A DNA stretch of 64,000 nt from Candidatus Binatia bacterium (GTDB taxonomy: Bacteria; Desulfobacterota; Binatia; UBA1149; CAITLU01): contig DASXOZ010000033.1 of NCBI GenBank assembly GCA_036493895.1, forward strand, positions 1 through 64,000. Reading direction: 5' to 3'. The position numbers and the translations under genes were made by a program. Below the pieces are notes generated by a model. It made no database searches. It was given only the letters and a program-made list of their open reading frames with translations, and had not been told where the DNA came from. Positions within the stretch are counted from its first letter, which is position 1; every line of letters starts with the position of its first letter. Shown one piece after another: positions 51,862 through 59,979 of this stretch.

Positions 51862-52629
51862 ATGGGAACGATGACCCCGGGGACTACCCGGCGTAGAAAG
51901 GGCCGAGCTTTGGCTCTTGCGGCTATTTTTGCCTTAGCGGCAGGCGCGGGCACAGCCGCGGCTCAGTGCGATTTCAATGTCGCGAACGCCAAGGGGATCA
52001 AAGGATCGATGGTGCGGGATTATGCGCCGTGCGCCGGAACCGAGCATCCGACTGCGCATGCGAATACGCACACAAGTGCCGGCACCAGCGCATGCACACC
52101 GGTAACGCCCGCCGTGCGCCGGCACCCTGACGGCGTTGGCGTCCCGACGGATTATACGTTTGGGGACAAAGGCCGATGCACGCTGTCCATGTCCTGGAAA
52201 CTTGTGGAGGACTGCTCGACGCTGACCGACTCCTCGGGCGCGCCGCTCGGCCTGTCGGCCAACCCCTGCCAGGTCACTTTCGTCAAGAGCAAGTGTACGG
52301 GCATCTATCAAGCTGACGGCGTAACTCCGATCAAGGGCGAAGACGGCGGCTGGTACCTTCACGCCGTCGTCCGCATGACTCTCGACGATGCAGCCGGCGG
52401 CGATATGACGGTCATGGATTACCCCGTGGACTTCTCCTACTCGACTCCCAAGGACGGGATGATCGCGATCAATAGCAGCACTGCCGAGGCGCTGATTCCT
52501 CGGGTGGGAGCGGGAAACGCAGGACTGCCTCCTTGCACGTCGATGGAAGTGGTTGGCATTTCGATCAGGGCTCCTAGCGGAATATACGGGAAGCCGTTCG
52601 CCAGGCTGGGCGGCGCGACGCGGCCGTAG
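51862..52629 (+). CDS. island-borne secreted protein of unknown function
   Basis: A 255-residue exported protein; GGAGGGAACCA precedes ATG 51862. Signal peptide about 1-34 (ALAAIFALAAGAGTAAAQ). The mature protein has six or more Cys residues and a repeated beta-like makeup (WYLHAVVRMTLDDAAGGDMTV, MDYPVDFSY) but no family I recognise. It is divergent from the TerS-like gene. With the DUF1566 protein, it is the second clear exported cargo. Confidence 0.65.
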   Translation: MGTMTPGTTRRRKGRALALAAIFALAAGAGTAAAQCDFNVANAKGIKGSMVRDYAPCAGTEHPTAHANTHTSAGTSACTPVTPAVRRHPDGVGVPTDYTFGDKGRCTLSMSWKLVEDCSTLTDSSGAPLGLSANPCQVTFVKSKCTGIYQADGVTPIKGEDGGWYLHAVVRMTLDDAAGGDMTVMDYPVDFSYSTPKDGMIAINSSTAEALIPRVGAGNAGLPPCTSMEVVGISIRAPSGIYGKPFARLGGATRP

Positions 52630-53087
52630 TGCCGGGGTGCACGTTCGGGCTATGCCAGCCCTATCCGCGTGCTACTTGACCTGCCATTGCCTCCCCAGAA
52701 CGCATTGGCTGGTACACCGCGCATTGACCGCAGCCGGAGTCGGACGCCGCTAGCGACCGCGCGAGCCGGGGGGCCGAGCGGCCCCTCCCCCGGCCTTGCG
52801 CGGTGCAGCGTTGGCGCGTTCGAATCGTGCTGGCTCCAGGCTTCGACGCGGTTCGCTCGGCATCACGCCTTGCGTCGTGGATCGGCGCGCACATGCGATG
52901 CTGCCCCGCAGCGAAATCGCAGAACGCGTGGCGGCATGCTTTGATATCGGTACTTCGAGCGATGCGCGTTCGCGCGGCAAGGTCGCGGGCAGGGCAGGGG
53001 CACTGAAATATTTGGGGGCATATCTGGGGGCATCGACACGCGTTCGATGCACGTAATCCTATACGGCGAGCCTACTTAGCGCGCTAT
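52630..53087. other. right end of the island, no gene
   Basis: No convincing coding sequence. It carries a pair of TGGGGGCA repeats at 53013-53032, and AGGGGCA a few bases before them. Confidence 0.5.
53013..53032 (+). repeat. pair of TGGGGGCA sites at the right end of the island
   Basis: Copies at 53013-53020 and 53025-53032, 12 bp apart, exactly as at 44426/44438. Probable arm-type integrase sites. Confidence 0.6.
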
Positions 53088-53111
53088 GTCGGTGGCACCC
53101 ATCGCCACCAC
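53088..53111 (+). repeat. right attachment repeat with an 8-base gap relative to the tRNA
   Basis: GTCGGTGG followed directly by CACCCATCGCCACCAC. Compared with the tRNA 3' half, the eight bases TTCGAGTC are missing between the two parts, so this copy cannot complete a tRNA. Confidence 0.85.
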
Positions 53112-53173
53112 CATCACACGGTCTATCCCGGTCACATAGGTCAATACGAAGCCGACGAACTCCGCACCCGGCA

Positions 53174-53773
53174 TCAGCCCTTCCAGCGCCCGACGAACTC
53201 CTCCTTCGTGTTGACGCGGGGAAATGGGTCCTTCGGCACCGCCACTCCGAGTGCACGGCACAGCGGCTCCCAGCCGTCCTTGGTCGTCCACTCCAGGAGC
53301 CGCGACGGGTCGGCCGTCGCGCGCACCTCGGCGTTGTGGCGCTCGTACGCGGCGATGCAGGCATCGCGATCGTCGAGCTTCGTTGTGAAGGTGTGCGCAA
53401 ACATCGCGTCGATCATCTCCCGCCACGGGCCCTCGGCCTCGCGGCTTCGCGGAAAAATCGTCGTGCTCGCGCTTTCCCACCATGACTGCGGATCGCGAAC
53501 CGACAGCAGGATGATCGAGCTCGGAAAAGCATCCGATATCGGCTTCCACAGCGCCGCCGCCGGCCAGTCGACTGCCGCGTCATAGCCGGCGAGGAATTTC
53601 GTCCAGTCCGGTGTGCGTCCGGAAAAGGCTTCCTTCCAGACAGGCGCGTGCTCGGGATGCGCCATGACTTCGGCCATGTGGTAGCACGGCGCGCCGAGAA
53701 GCTGCTCGAGCGCGAGCTTGAGCGACAGCGTTCCAGTGCGGCCGAGTCCTGCTCCGACGATTCGTAGTGACAT
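53174..53773 (-). CDS. sulfotransferase-family protein
   Basis: A 199-residue P-loop protein of the Sulfotransfer_4 type: VGAGLGRTGTLSLKLAL is the PAPS-binding loop and SSIILLSVRDPQSWWES the second substrate-binding region. The usual length is 200-230. It should transfer sulfuryl groups to an alcohol or act on a lipid, but members with this sequence style are uncharacterised. It is the first chromosomal gene past the island. Confidence 0.75.
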   Translation of the reverse strand: MSLRIVGAGLGRTGTLSLKLALEQLLGAPCYHMAEVMAHPEHAPVWKEAFSGRTPDWTKFLAGYDAAVDWPAAALWKPISDAFPSSIILLSVRDPQSWWESASTTIFPRSREAEGPWREMIDAMFAHTFTTKLDDRDACIAAYERHNAEVRATADPSRLLEWTTKDGWEPLCRALGVAVPKDPFPRVNTKEEFVGRWKG

Positions 53774-53927
53774 GTTTCCGTCCTCCGGGACGCGGCACCG
53801 GAAGCTGCGTCAGAGTTCCATCACGGTCCGGGCCTGGAGGCTGCGCCCTCGCGGTGCCGGAGGCATCCTTGCACTGCCCGTTCCCGGTCGCCGCTTCGTC
53901 GCGGCAGCTTGGGTAAGTTTCCCTCCA

Positions 53928-54359
53928 TTGGAGAGGATTGCAATTGAAATTCCCGGTCGGCCGGACAAGAAATTCAATGTGCCCGCTGAGGAGCTGCCCG
54001 CAGACGTCAGACTTCTGATCGCCGAATCCATTGATTCGGTCCCAGAGCTCGAAGCGATACTCCTCCTTCGCAAGGACGCTCACCGGCAGTGGACCGCAAC
54101 CGAGGCGGGTCAGAGACTATACGTCAGCGAGACGGTGGCCGAGTATCTCCTCGGCATCCTGGCCGATCGTGGGTTCTTTGCCCGTGAAGGCCAGGCGTAC
54201 CGATATGCGCCGAAGACGTCCGAGCTGGATTCGGTCGTAGGTAAACTGGCGGATAGCTATTCGCGCGCGCTGATCGCAGTTACCACGGCGATTCACTCCA
54301 AGCCCAGCCGAAGCGTCCGTCAGTTCGCGGATGCGTTCCGGCTGCGAAAGGAGAATTGA
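53928..54359 (+). CDS. winged-helix-like protein before DUF5985 genes
   Basis: About 143 residues. VSETVAEYLLGILADRGFFAREGQAYRYAP reads as a winged-helix wing and recognition region, preceded by helices (VPELEAILLLRKDAHRQWTA). The start is unclear: TTG 53928 is in frame, and a good GGAGAGG site at 53930-53936 would suit an unusual ATT at 53943. It is one base before the DUF5985 pair, probably their regulator. The 53774-53927 frame extension upstream is not family-like. Confidence 0.6.
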   Translation: MERIAIEIPGRPDKKFNVPAEELPADVRLLIAESIDSVPELEAILLLRKDAHRQWTATEAGQRLYVSETVAEYLLGILADRGFFAREGQAYRYAPKTSELDSVVGKLADSYSRALIAVTTAIHSKPSRSVRQFADAFRLRKEN

Positions 54360-54360
54360 G

Positions 54361-54618
54361 ATGGCCACACTGGCCTATACCGCGTGCGCCGCAACGGCGC
54401 TGGCCTGCGCCGGTCTTCTGCTTCGCGCCTACGCCCGTACCGGAACTCGCCTTCTGCTGTGGAGTGGTTTGTGCTTCGTGGTCTTGACCGTCAACAATAT
54501 ACTGCTGACGGTCGATCTCCTGGTTTTCCCGTCAGTCGACCTCTTCCTCCTTCGCAACCTGACCGCGCTCGCCGGGCTGTCCCTGCTGCTATACGGCCTG
54601 ATCTGGGAGTCGAGGTGA
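54361..54618 (+). CDS. DUF5985-type three-TM membrane protein (first copy)
   Basis: An 85-residue protein of three membrane helices: AYTACAATALACAGLLLRAY, LWSGLCFVVLTVNNILLTVD and FLLRNLTALAGLSLLLYGL. Tandem small three-helix proteins like this pair with a winged-helix gene, as in DUF5985 loci. Function is unknown. Confidence 0.65.
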   Translation: MATLAYTACAATALACAGLLLRAYARTGTRLLLWSGLCFVVLTVNNILLTVDLLVFPSVDLFLLRNLTALAGLSLLLYGLIWESR

Positions 54619-54619
54619 C

Positions 54620-54892
54620 ATGACGAGTGCGCTTAACGAAACGCTGATCGGCGCCATCGCGATGGCATCGCTCGTCATCGGCGTGTTCTTTCTGCGTTTC
54701 TGGCGGGACGGCGGAGATCGGTTCTTCCTTCTGTTCGCATTGTCTTTCTTCGTCGAGGGGGTCAACCGAGTGGCACAGGCACTCTCGGCCTCGCCGAACG
54801 AGGGAACCCTGTCACGCTATGGAATTCGCCTCGTCGCGTTTGGACTCATCCTGGCGGCGATCCTCGACAAGAATCGCTCCAAAAACCGATGA
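54620..54892 (+). CDS. DUF5985-type three-TM membrane protein (second copy)
   Basis: A 90-residue three-helix membrane protein (IGAIAMASLVIGVFFLRFW, FLLFALSFFVEGVNRVAQAL, IRLVAFGLILAAILDKN), one base after the first copy's stop. It shares the layout L.F/L.FW..G..R..L......F..E..NR... with the first copy, so the two probably arose by duplication and may form a heteromer. Confidence 0.65.
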   Translation: MTSALNETLIGAIAMASLVIGVFFLRFWRDGGDRFFLLFALSFFVEGVNRVAQALSASPNEGTLSRYGIRLVAFGLILAAILDKNRSKNR

Positions 54893-55334
54893 CAGGAGCG
54901 TCCGTTCACCCGCCGCATCGGCTACGCTCTTTTGAAAGGCGAAATCAGGGCCGCGCTCGGCTCGAAACTTCGCCAGATATAGGGGCCGGCGTGCATCCCA
55001 CGACCGAAGAAAGGCAAGTTCTACTCACCTTTCGATGAGGATCACGAAGTCGTCGGCGACCTCTTCACAGTCGGCTGGGACACGTACTTCTGGAATCCGC
55101 ACTCCGCCAAATTCGAGAGCCAGCGCAATGGAAAGCGAGGACGGCCGGCAATACGACTCTCGGCAGTAGCCCCGCGGCGCACCACTCGCTCGGCGATCCG
55201 GATTTTGACGCTCGACTGCGCTCAGGGCGAAGCCGCATCGCCATCGCAGCCCTCGCCACCACCAACCCCGCGATCCCCAGACCCGTGTCGCACGGCCCCT
55301 TGTGAAGTCGCCGCCCCACGACTAGGAAAACGCC
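54893..55334. other. gene-free stretch with a possible decayed coding remnant
   Basis: No intact gene. A frame from about 55000 to 55190 reads KGKFYSPFDEDHEVVGDLF, then TVGWDTYFWNPHSAKFES, which looks like real protein but starts after a stop and lacks a start. I cannot assign its family. It is probably a decayed gene between the DUF5985 pair and the GST. Confidence 0.3.
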
Positions 55335-55985
55335 ATGCACATCTACGGATCCTTCGGCCCCAACCCCCGCGCCTTGCGAATCTTCCTCTCAGAGAAACGA
55401 CTCGACATCGCGACGACGGAAGTGGACCTCGTCGGCGGCGAGAACCGCCGCCCGCCCTACACCGACCGAAATCCCGGCGGACAGCTTCCGTCGCTGCAAC
55501 TCGACGACGGCTCGGTGCTCGCCGAGACCGTCGCGATCTTTGAATACCTCGAAGAGCTTCATCGGACGCCGGCGCTCATCGGGACCAACGCGAAGGAGCG
55601 TGCCGAGACGCGCATGTGGCAGCGCCGCATCGAGCTGCGCATCACCGAGAACATCTACAACGGATTTCGCTTCTCCGAAGGTCTCGGTCTGTTCAGCGGT
55701 CGCATGCGCTGCCTGCCCGAAGCTGCCGCCGGACTGAAGGCCACAGCGCAGGACAGCCTGCGATGGCTCGACGCCCTGCTCGGCTCGAAGCATTTCGTCG
55801 TCGATGACCGCTTTACGATCGTGGACATCATCCTGTTCTGCGCGCTCGACTTCGGCATCAGCGTCGGTCAGCCGCTGCCGGCCGATTGCCCGAACCTCGT
55901 GCGATGGTTCGAAACGCTGGCGAAGCGACCCAGTATCGTCGCCAGTCTCCACCCGGCCTCGCAGGCGACGGGCATGCGCGGATAG
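55335..55985 (+). CDS. glutathione S-transferase-like protein
   Basis: A 216-residue GST-fold protein: thioredoxin-like N domain (MHIYGSFGPNPRALRIFLSEK, then NPGGQLPSLQLDDGSVLAETVAIFEYLEE with the SxE-type TxA variation ETVAI) and a helical C domain with FTIVDIILFCALDF. It should bind glutathione, conjugating or detoxifying small molecules. ATG 55335 follows AGGAAAA. Confidence 0.88.
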   Translation: MHIYGSFGPNPRALRIFLSEKRLDIATTEVDLVGGENRRPPYTDRNPGGQLPSLQLDDGSVLAETVAIFEYLEELHRTPALIGTNAKERAETRMWQRRIELRITENIYNGFRFSEGLGLFSGRMRCLPEAAAGLKATAQDSLRWLDALLGSKHFVVDDRFTIVDIILFCALDFGISVGQPLPADCPNLVRWFETLAKRPSIVASLHPASQATGMRG

Positions 55986-56007
55986 GCTCCGATACTGGAG
56001 CCTGGCG

Positions 56008-57321
56008 ATGCGATCTACCGGTAGGCGATTGGAGGTAAGACACCGCTTGCGTGCAGGAGCGACGCTCCTCGTCTGCGCAATTCTCGGCGCCGGCTGCTCG
56101 ACGATTCTCGCGGTCAACGAGCAGTCCGAGAAGCTCGACGCCAACGCAACGATCGGCGGCACCGTTTCCACCGCAGGGTACGAAGCGACGGGCCCTCTGA
56201 TCGTCGGTGTCGTTGCGGCAGGAACCCAGGGCCTTCACCTGGTCGATTACTTCGTCGCCGAGAAGCCCGGCGCCTGGATGATCCACCTCGCTCCGGGCAC
56301 CTACTGGGTCGCCGCGTTCGAAGACCGGGACCGCAACGGACGTTACAACGACGAGCCGGGCCTTCCGGTAAACGACAAACACCCGATCACGGTGGCCGCC
56401 GGCGAGCGGCGCACCGACATCGACGTTGCGATTCCGCGCGACGGACGTCTTCGCATCAACGACTTCTCGATGGCCGACCTCCACGCGCGTGGCGCCGACC
56501 AGCAGCAGACGATCAGCCTTTATGCGCTGAGCGTCGCCGGCCGCGTCGTGCCGCTCGACGACCCGCGCTTCGACCAGAAGGTGGCAAGCTCCGGCATGTG
56601 GAAGCCGTACGACTTCCTGATCCGCACCGAGCCCGGCATCTATTTTCTCGAGCCGTACGATCCCGCCCGCATTCCGGTTTTGTTCGTGCACGGGATCGGC
56701 GGCACGCCTGCCGATTTCCGCGCCCTGGTTGGCGCGCTGGATCATCGCCGTTTTCAGGCCTGGGTCGCGTACTATCCGTCGGGCGCGCGTCTCGACGGTC
56801 TCGGCGAGTGGTTGTCGCAGCTCTTCGTACGCCTTCGCACGTCGCTGCGGTTCGACAAGGCCGTCGTCGTGGCACACAGCATGGGAGGGCTGGTCGCACG
56901 CTCGTTCGTGCTCGACGATTTCGAACGCAGCGGCACCAAATGCGTGCGTACGTTCGTGACGATCTCGTCGCCGCTCGGTGGCATGGAGTCGGCGGGGAAG
57001 GGCGTGGAAAACTCGCCGGTCGTCATCCGGTCCTGGCACGGGCTGGCGCCGAAGAGCGAGTTCCTCGACGGACTCTTCTACAAGGACGTGCCGACGAACC
57101 GCGTTCGCCGGACCCTGCCGGCCCACATGGCCTACCACATGATCTTCGGTTACCACGGCGGCGATTCCAGCGACGGCGTCGTCGCGCTGTCGAGCCAGCT
57201 TCGCCTGGAAGCGCAGCAGGAAGCGCGCTCGATTCGCGGCTACGACGAGACGCACACCGGAATTCTCGAGTCGCCCGCTGTCGCGAACCGGCTCGCGGAA
57301 ATCCTCGGCCAGATCCAGTAA
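56008..57321 (+). CDS. alpha/beta-hydrolase lipoprotein
   Basis: A 437-residue protein with a lipobox after a short signal (CAILGAGC). The N-terminal 190 residues are a beta-sandwich-like domain with acidic loops (AFEDRDRNGRYNDEPGLP), the rest an alpha/beta hydrolase: oxyanion region LFVHGIGGTPADF, nucleophile Ser in VVAHSMGGLVAR, later DSSDGVVAL (acid) and DETHTG (His). It should be an outer-membrane or periplasmic lipase/esterase. ATG 56008 has GGAG upstream. Confidence 0.82.
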   Translation: MRSTGRRLEVRHRLRAGATLLVCAILGAGCSTILAVNEQSEKLDANATIGGTVSTAGYEATGPLIVGVVAAGTQGLHLVDYFVAEKPGAWMIHLAPGTYWVAAFEDRDRNGRYNDEPGLPVNDKHPITVAAGERRTDIDVAIPRDGRLRINDFSMADLHARGADQQQTISLYALSVAGRVVPLDDPRFDQKVASSGMWKPYDFLIRTEPGIYFLEPYDPARIPVLFVHGIGGTPADFRALVGALDHRRFQAWVAYYPSGARLDGLGEWLSQLFVRLRTSLRFDKAVVVAHSMGGLVARSFVLDDFERSGTKCVRTFVTISSPLGGMESAGKGVENSPVVIRSWHGLAPKSEFLDGLFYKDVPTNRVRRTLPAHMAYHMIFGYHGGDSSDGVVALSSQLRLEAQQEARSIRGYDETHTGILESPAVANRLAEILGQIQ

Positions 57322-57329
57322 CCCGGACG

Positions 57330-57659
57330 TTACGAACCGGTGGCGCTCCGCACCGTGCCGCCAAGGACTTCCGCTGCGTGGCGAAACGCCGACGGGCTCT
57401 CGTAGCGCCAGCCGTGCACGAGCCTGGTGACGCCCGCCTCGGCGAACGCGCGCGTGGTTGCGCCCGCAAGGAATGCGAGCGTCGCGAGCGGATCGAGATA
57501 GCGGCCGTCGGAACCTTCCGCGTCATCGGGCGGGATTGCGACGTGGTCGGCAACCCAGACGTCGTCGATGCCCGAATCTTCTGCTGCGCGAACGCACTCC
57601 AGCAGCGACTGGCGGGTGGACTGCGGACCCATGTTGCGAGGGTAAAGGCCGAGTTTCAT
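57330..57659 (-). pseudogene. LLM (F420-type) oxidoreductase with internal deletion
   Basis: The first 70 residues (MKLGLYPRNMGPQSTRQSLL to ATLAFLAGATTR) are the start of a luciferase-like monooxygenase, and the last 38 (FAEAGVTRLVHGWRYESPSAF) are its end; about 200 residues between are missing, in frame. Family members are usually 280-330 residues. It is a deletion derivative, probably inactive, though still an intact reading frame. It fits an organism that makes F420. Confidence 0.7.
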
Positions 57660-57713
57660 GACATGCCGGGCACGTTGGCCATCGCAAGCTGAAGGTCCCC
57701 CGCGGGAGGAGTC

Positions 57714-59351
57714 TCACGCACCTGTTTCCCCATATTCCCACGGGTTTCGCCGCTTGAGCTCGTCGAGCGAAACGTACCCGCGGTCAACGAGTCCCGTGGC
57801 GGCGTCGAAAATCCGCCATTCGAGCGTCGAGCCGAACAGCGGCTGCGATTCGACGGCCAGCACGCGCAGCTCTCCTTCCTCGAACCCGCACTGCGCCTGG
57901 ACGGCGGTGAGCAGCCCGTCGTCGCAAAGGTGCCCTTCGCCGAAATTCCAGCCGAGCACCGAGGCGGCGAGAATCTCGCCGTCGTAGTAACGGTACTCTT
58001 CGAACGGACGGCCGCCGAGCACGCGCGGAAGCAGCAGGCCGAGAGCCCGGCCCTGAAGGTGCAAGGAACGAAACGCCGTCCCGCGCGAGTCCATGCCGGC
58101 GGCATCGGCGGGCGAATAGCGCTCGAGCTGTTCCTTCAGAAGCGGTGCGGCGCGTTTCAGTGAGTCGAGCTTCTTCTGGCTGTCGCCGCGGAACATCCAG
58201 GCGTTCCAGGCCCAGTTGCCGGCGTAATAGCGCATCGCCAGGAGAAAGGAGACTCTTGACGGGACGAAGTTGCCGTACAGCGGCACGGCGATCAGCATCA
58301 CGACGAGATAGAAGGTGAGCGGCAACGATCCGATCTGCGCGATGCGGACATCCGGATGGCCGACGAACAGGAAGAACGCGGAAAAGATGCTGAGCAGGTT
58401 CCATTCGAAGACGGCGCCAGCCGGCATGTTGCTCAAGATGAAGCCGTGCAGCATCAACACGAAGAAGATGCCGACGACCTGGAGAGGGCCCGGTCCGGTG
58501 ACGAAGAAAAGCGTCAGCGGCGCGGCGAACTCCAGGAATGTCCCCCCGTGCGCCATCAGCTTGCCGAGCGGCGACGGTGTCAGGTCGGTCGGATACGACA
58601 CGAACATCCGGCGCCGAAGCGCGGGGCTTCCCAGCATCGGATTGTTCGCCGTCATGATCGGCACCACGTAACCGAACGCGACCGTCAGCTTGGAGACTCC
58701 GGCCCAGAACCACACCGAGAGCTGCACGGCCTTGCACGCCGCGATCCAGTTGCCCGCCAGCGCGAAGCAGACGATCATCGAAAAATGGTGCTCGAAGCGA
58801 GCCGCCAGCAGCACCGTCTTGTCGCCGAGCGCGCAAAGCGGCAGCAGCACGAGGATCGGCACCAGCACCGCGGTGTCGATCTGGGGCGAGACCAGCGCGC
58901 GCACCAGCGATGCGAGGAACGCGGCATAGAGCAGCACGTCGAGCCACGTGCGCGTGAACCCGCCGAACACGGGCAGATCGGGCCACGGTGCGAGCTTGGT
59001 GGTGCCGGGCCTGAGGAAATGCAGGAACGTGGTAAACGGCGGAACGACGCGAAAGCCGAGCGGCCCGCTCATGCAGCCGAAGCCCAGCACTTCGATGAGG
59101 CAGCCCCACACGAACGCCTTCTGGAAGGCGATGCCCTCGAACCACCACGAACCGATGTTGCGAAGCGAGCCGAGCCCAGGGGTGAAGCCGACGAAGAACG
59201 TCCAGCCGAGCACGAAGAGCGCGAGCTTGACGGCGTGAAACAGGTACGCCGCAAGCGGCAGTCCGATGCCCTGGAGCACGTACGCTTCGCAGCCTTCGCG
59301 TACCAGCTCGGAAAAGCCCGGCTTCGAACCGGAAGTGACAACTTCGCTCAT
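57714..59351 (-). CDS. DUF3556 multi-pass membrane protein
   Basis: A 545-residue protein with about eight to ten membrane segments over its first 400 residues and a soluble C-terminal 150. It matches my memory of DUF3556: FTPGLGSLRNIGSWWFEGIA, FGCMSGPLGFRVVPPFTTFL, and the soluble YRYYDGEILAASVLGWNFGEGH. Function is unknown; homologues are common in actinobacteria and environmental Proteobacteria. ATG 59351 is chosen where the family begins. It is divergent from the amidohydrolase remnant. Confidence 0.7.
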   Translation of the reverse strand: MSEVVTSGSKPGFSELVREGCEAYVLQGIGLPLAAYLFHAVKLALFVLGWTFFVGFTPGLGSLRNIGSWWFEGIAFQKAFVWGCLIEVLGFGCMSGPLGFRVVPPFTTFLHFLRPGTTKLAPWPDLPVFGGFTRTWLDVLLYAAFLASLVRALVSPQIDTAVLVPILVLLPLCALGDKTVLLAARFEHHFSMIVCFALAGNWIAACKAVQLSVWFWAGVSKLTVAFGYVVPIMTANNPMLGSPALRRRMFVSYPTDLTPSPLGKLMAHGGTFLEFAAPLTLFFVTGPGPLQVVGIFFVLMLHGFILSNMPAGAVFEWNLLSIFSAFFLFVGHPDVRIAQIGSLPLTFYLVVMLIAVPLYGNFVPSRVSFLLAMRYYAGNWAWNAWMFRGDSQKKLDSLKRAAPLLKEQLERYSPADAAGMDSRGTAFRSLHLQGRALGLLLPRVLGGRPFEEYRYYDGEILAASVLGWNFGEGHLCDDGLLTAVQAQCGFEEGELRVLAVESQPLFGSTLEWRIFDAATGLVDRGYVSLDELKRRNPWEYGETGA

Positions 59352-59406
59352 CTCCGATCCGCGCCCGCACGCACTTTGCCTCGCCGGTGACGGCCCGGCA
59401 AGGAAG

Positions 59407-59775
59407 ATGCCCGCGCTCGTGAGACTGGACTCGCTCGAGCTCGCGCGCGGCGCGGGCGTATCAAAGGGTTTCGGCACCGATCTTCTCGGCGAGCTTCACG
59501 ACCAGCAGAGCCGCGAGCTCTCGATCCGGCGACACGTGCTGTCGTCTGCCGAAATTCTCCGCTCGGCCACGGTCGTCAACGCGGAGATAGTGCGTGCCTC
59601 CGATGAAATCGGCACGATCAAGGTCGGCGCACGCGGCGACCTTTTCGTCATCGACGGCGACCCGCTGGCCGATATCGCCGTGCTCGAGAACGCCTACAAG
59701 ATGCACGCAGTGATCCAGGGCGGACGGGTGGCGGTCAGCCGCGGGTTCTGCCCCCGCGCTCTGACGCAGCCCTGA
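59407..59775 (+). pseudogene. amidohydrolase remnant (C-terminal part only)
   Basis: From about 59440 it reads ARGAGVSKGFGTDLLGELH, a SAEILRSATVVNAEIV block, then GTIKVGARGDLFVIDGDPL and HAVIQGGRVAVS: the last third of an imidazolonepropionase-like amidohydrolase. The N-terminal two thirds with the HxH metal site are missing, so it cannot be active. Confidence 0.75.
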
Positions 59776-59979
59776 ATGGAATGCAGCATGGCGATCGCCA
59801 AACGCAGCGCCGGCCGCTGCATTGGCTGGCGGGTAGAGCGCCTGCCAGCGCGGAAACCGGAGCAATGTGGGGGGACGGCGCTTTTTTCTTCCATCGGCGG
59901 CGTTCGCGGGTATCCTGTTGGCAACGTTCGCAAGAGGCCTCCCCGTCCGGGGCCGCTGCGGGCACGCGTGAGATCGCGA

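Larger units (their letters stand above)
44299..53111 (+). mobile_element. tRNA-Met-integrated satellite-like genomic island, 8.8 kb
   Basis: A 16-bp direct repeat (CACCCATCGCCACCAC) at both ends, a P4-type integrase next to the tRNA, an AlpA-type regulator, a CHC2 zinc-finger protein and a P-loop ATPase, plus a TerS-like HTH protein, define an integrative element. Gene content and size are like phage satellites (P4/PICI). No capsid, tail or conjugation genes are present. Two or three exported proteins are cargo. Confidence 0.85.
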
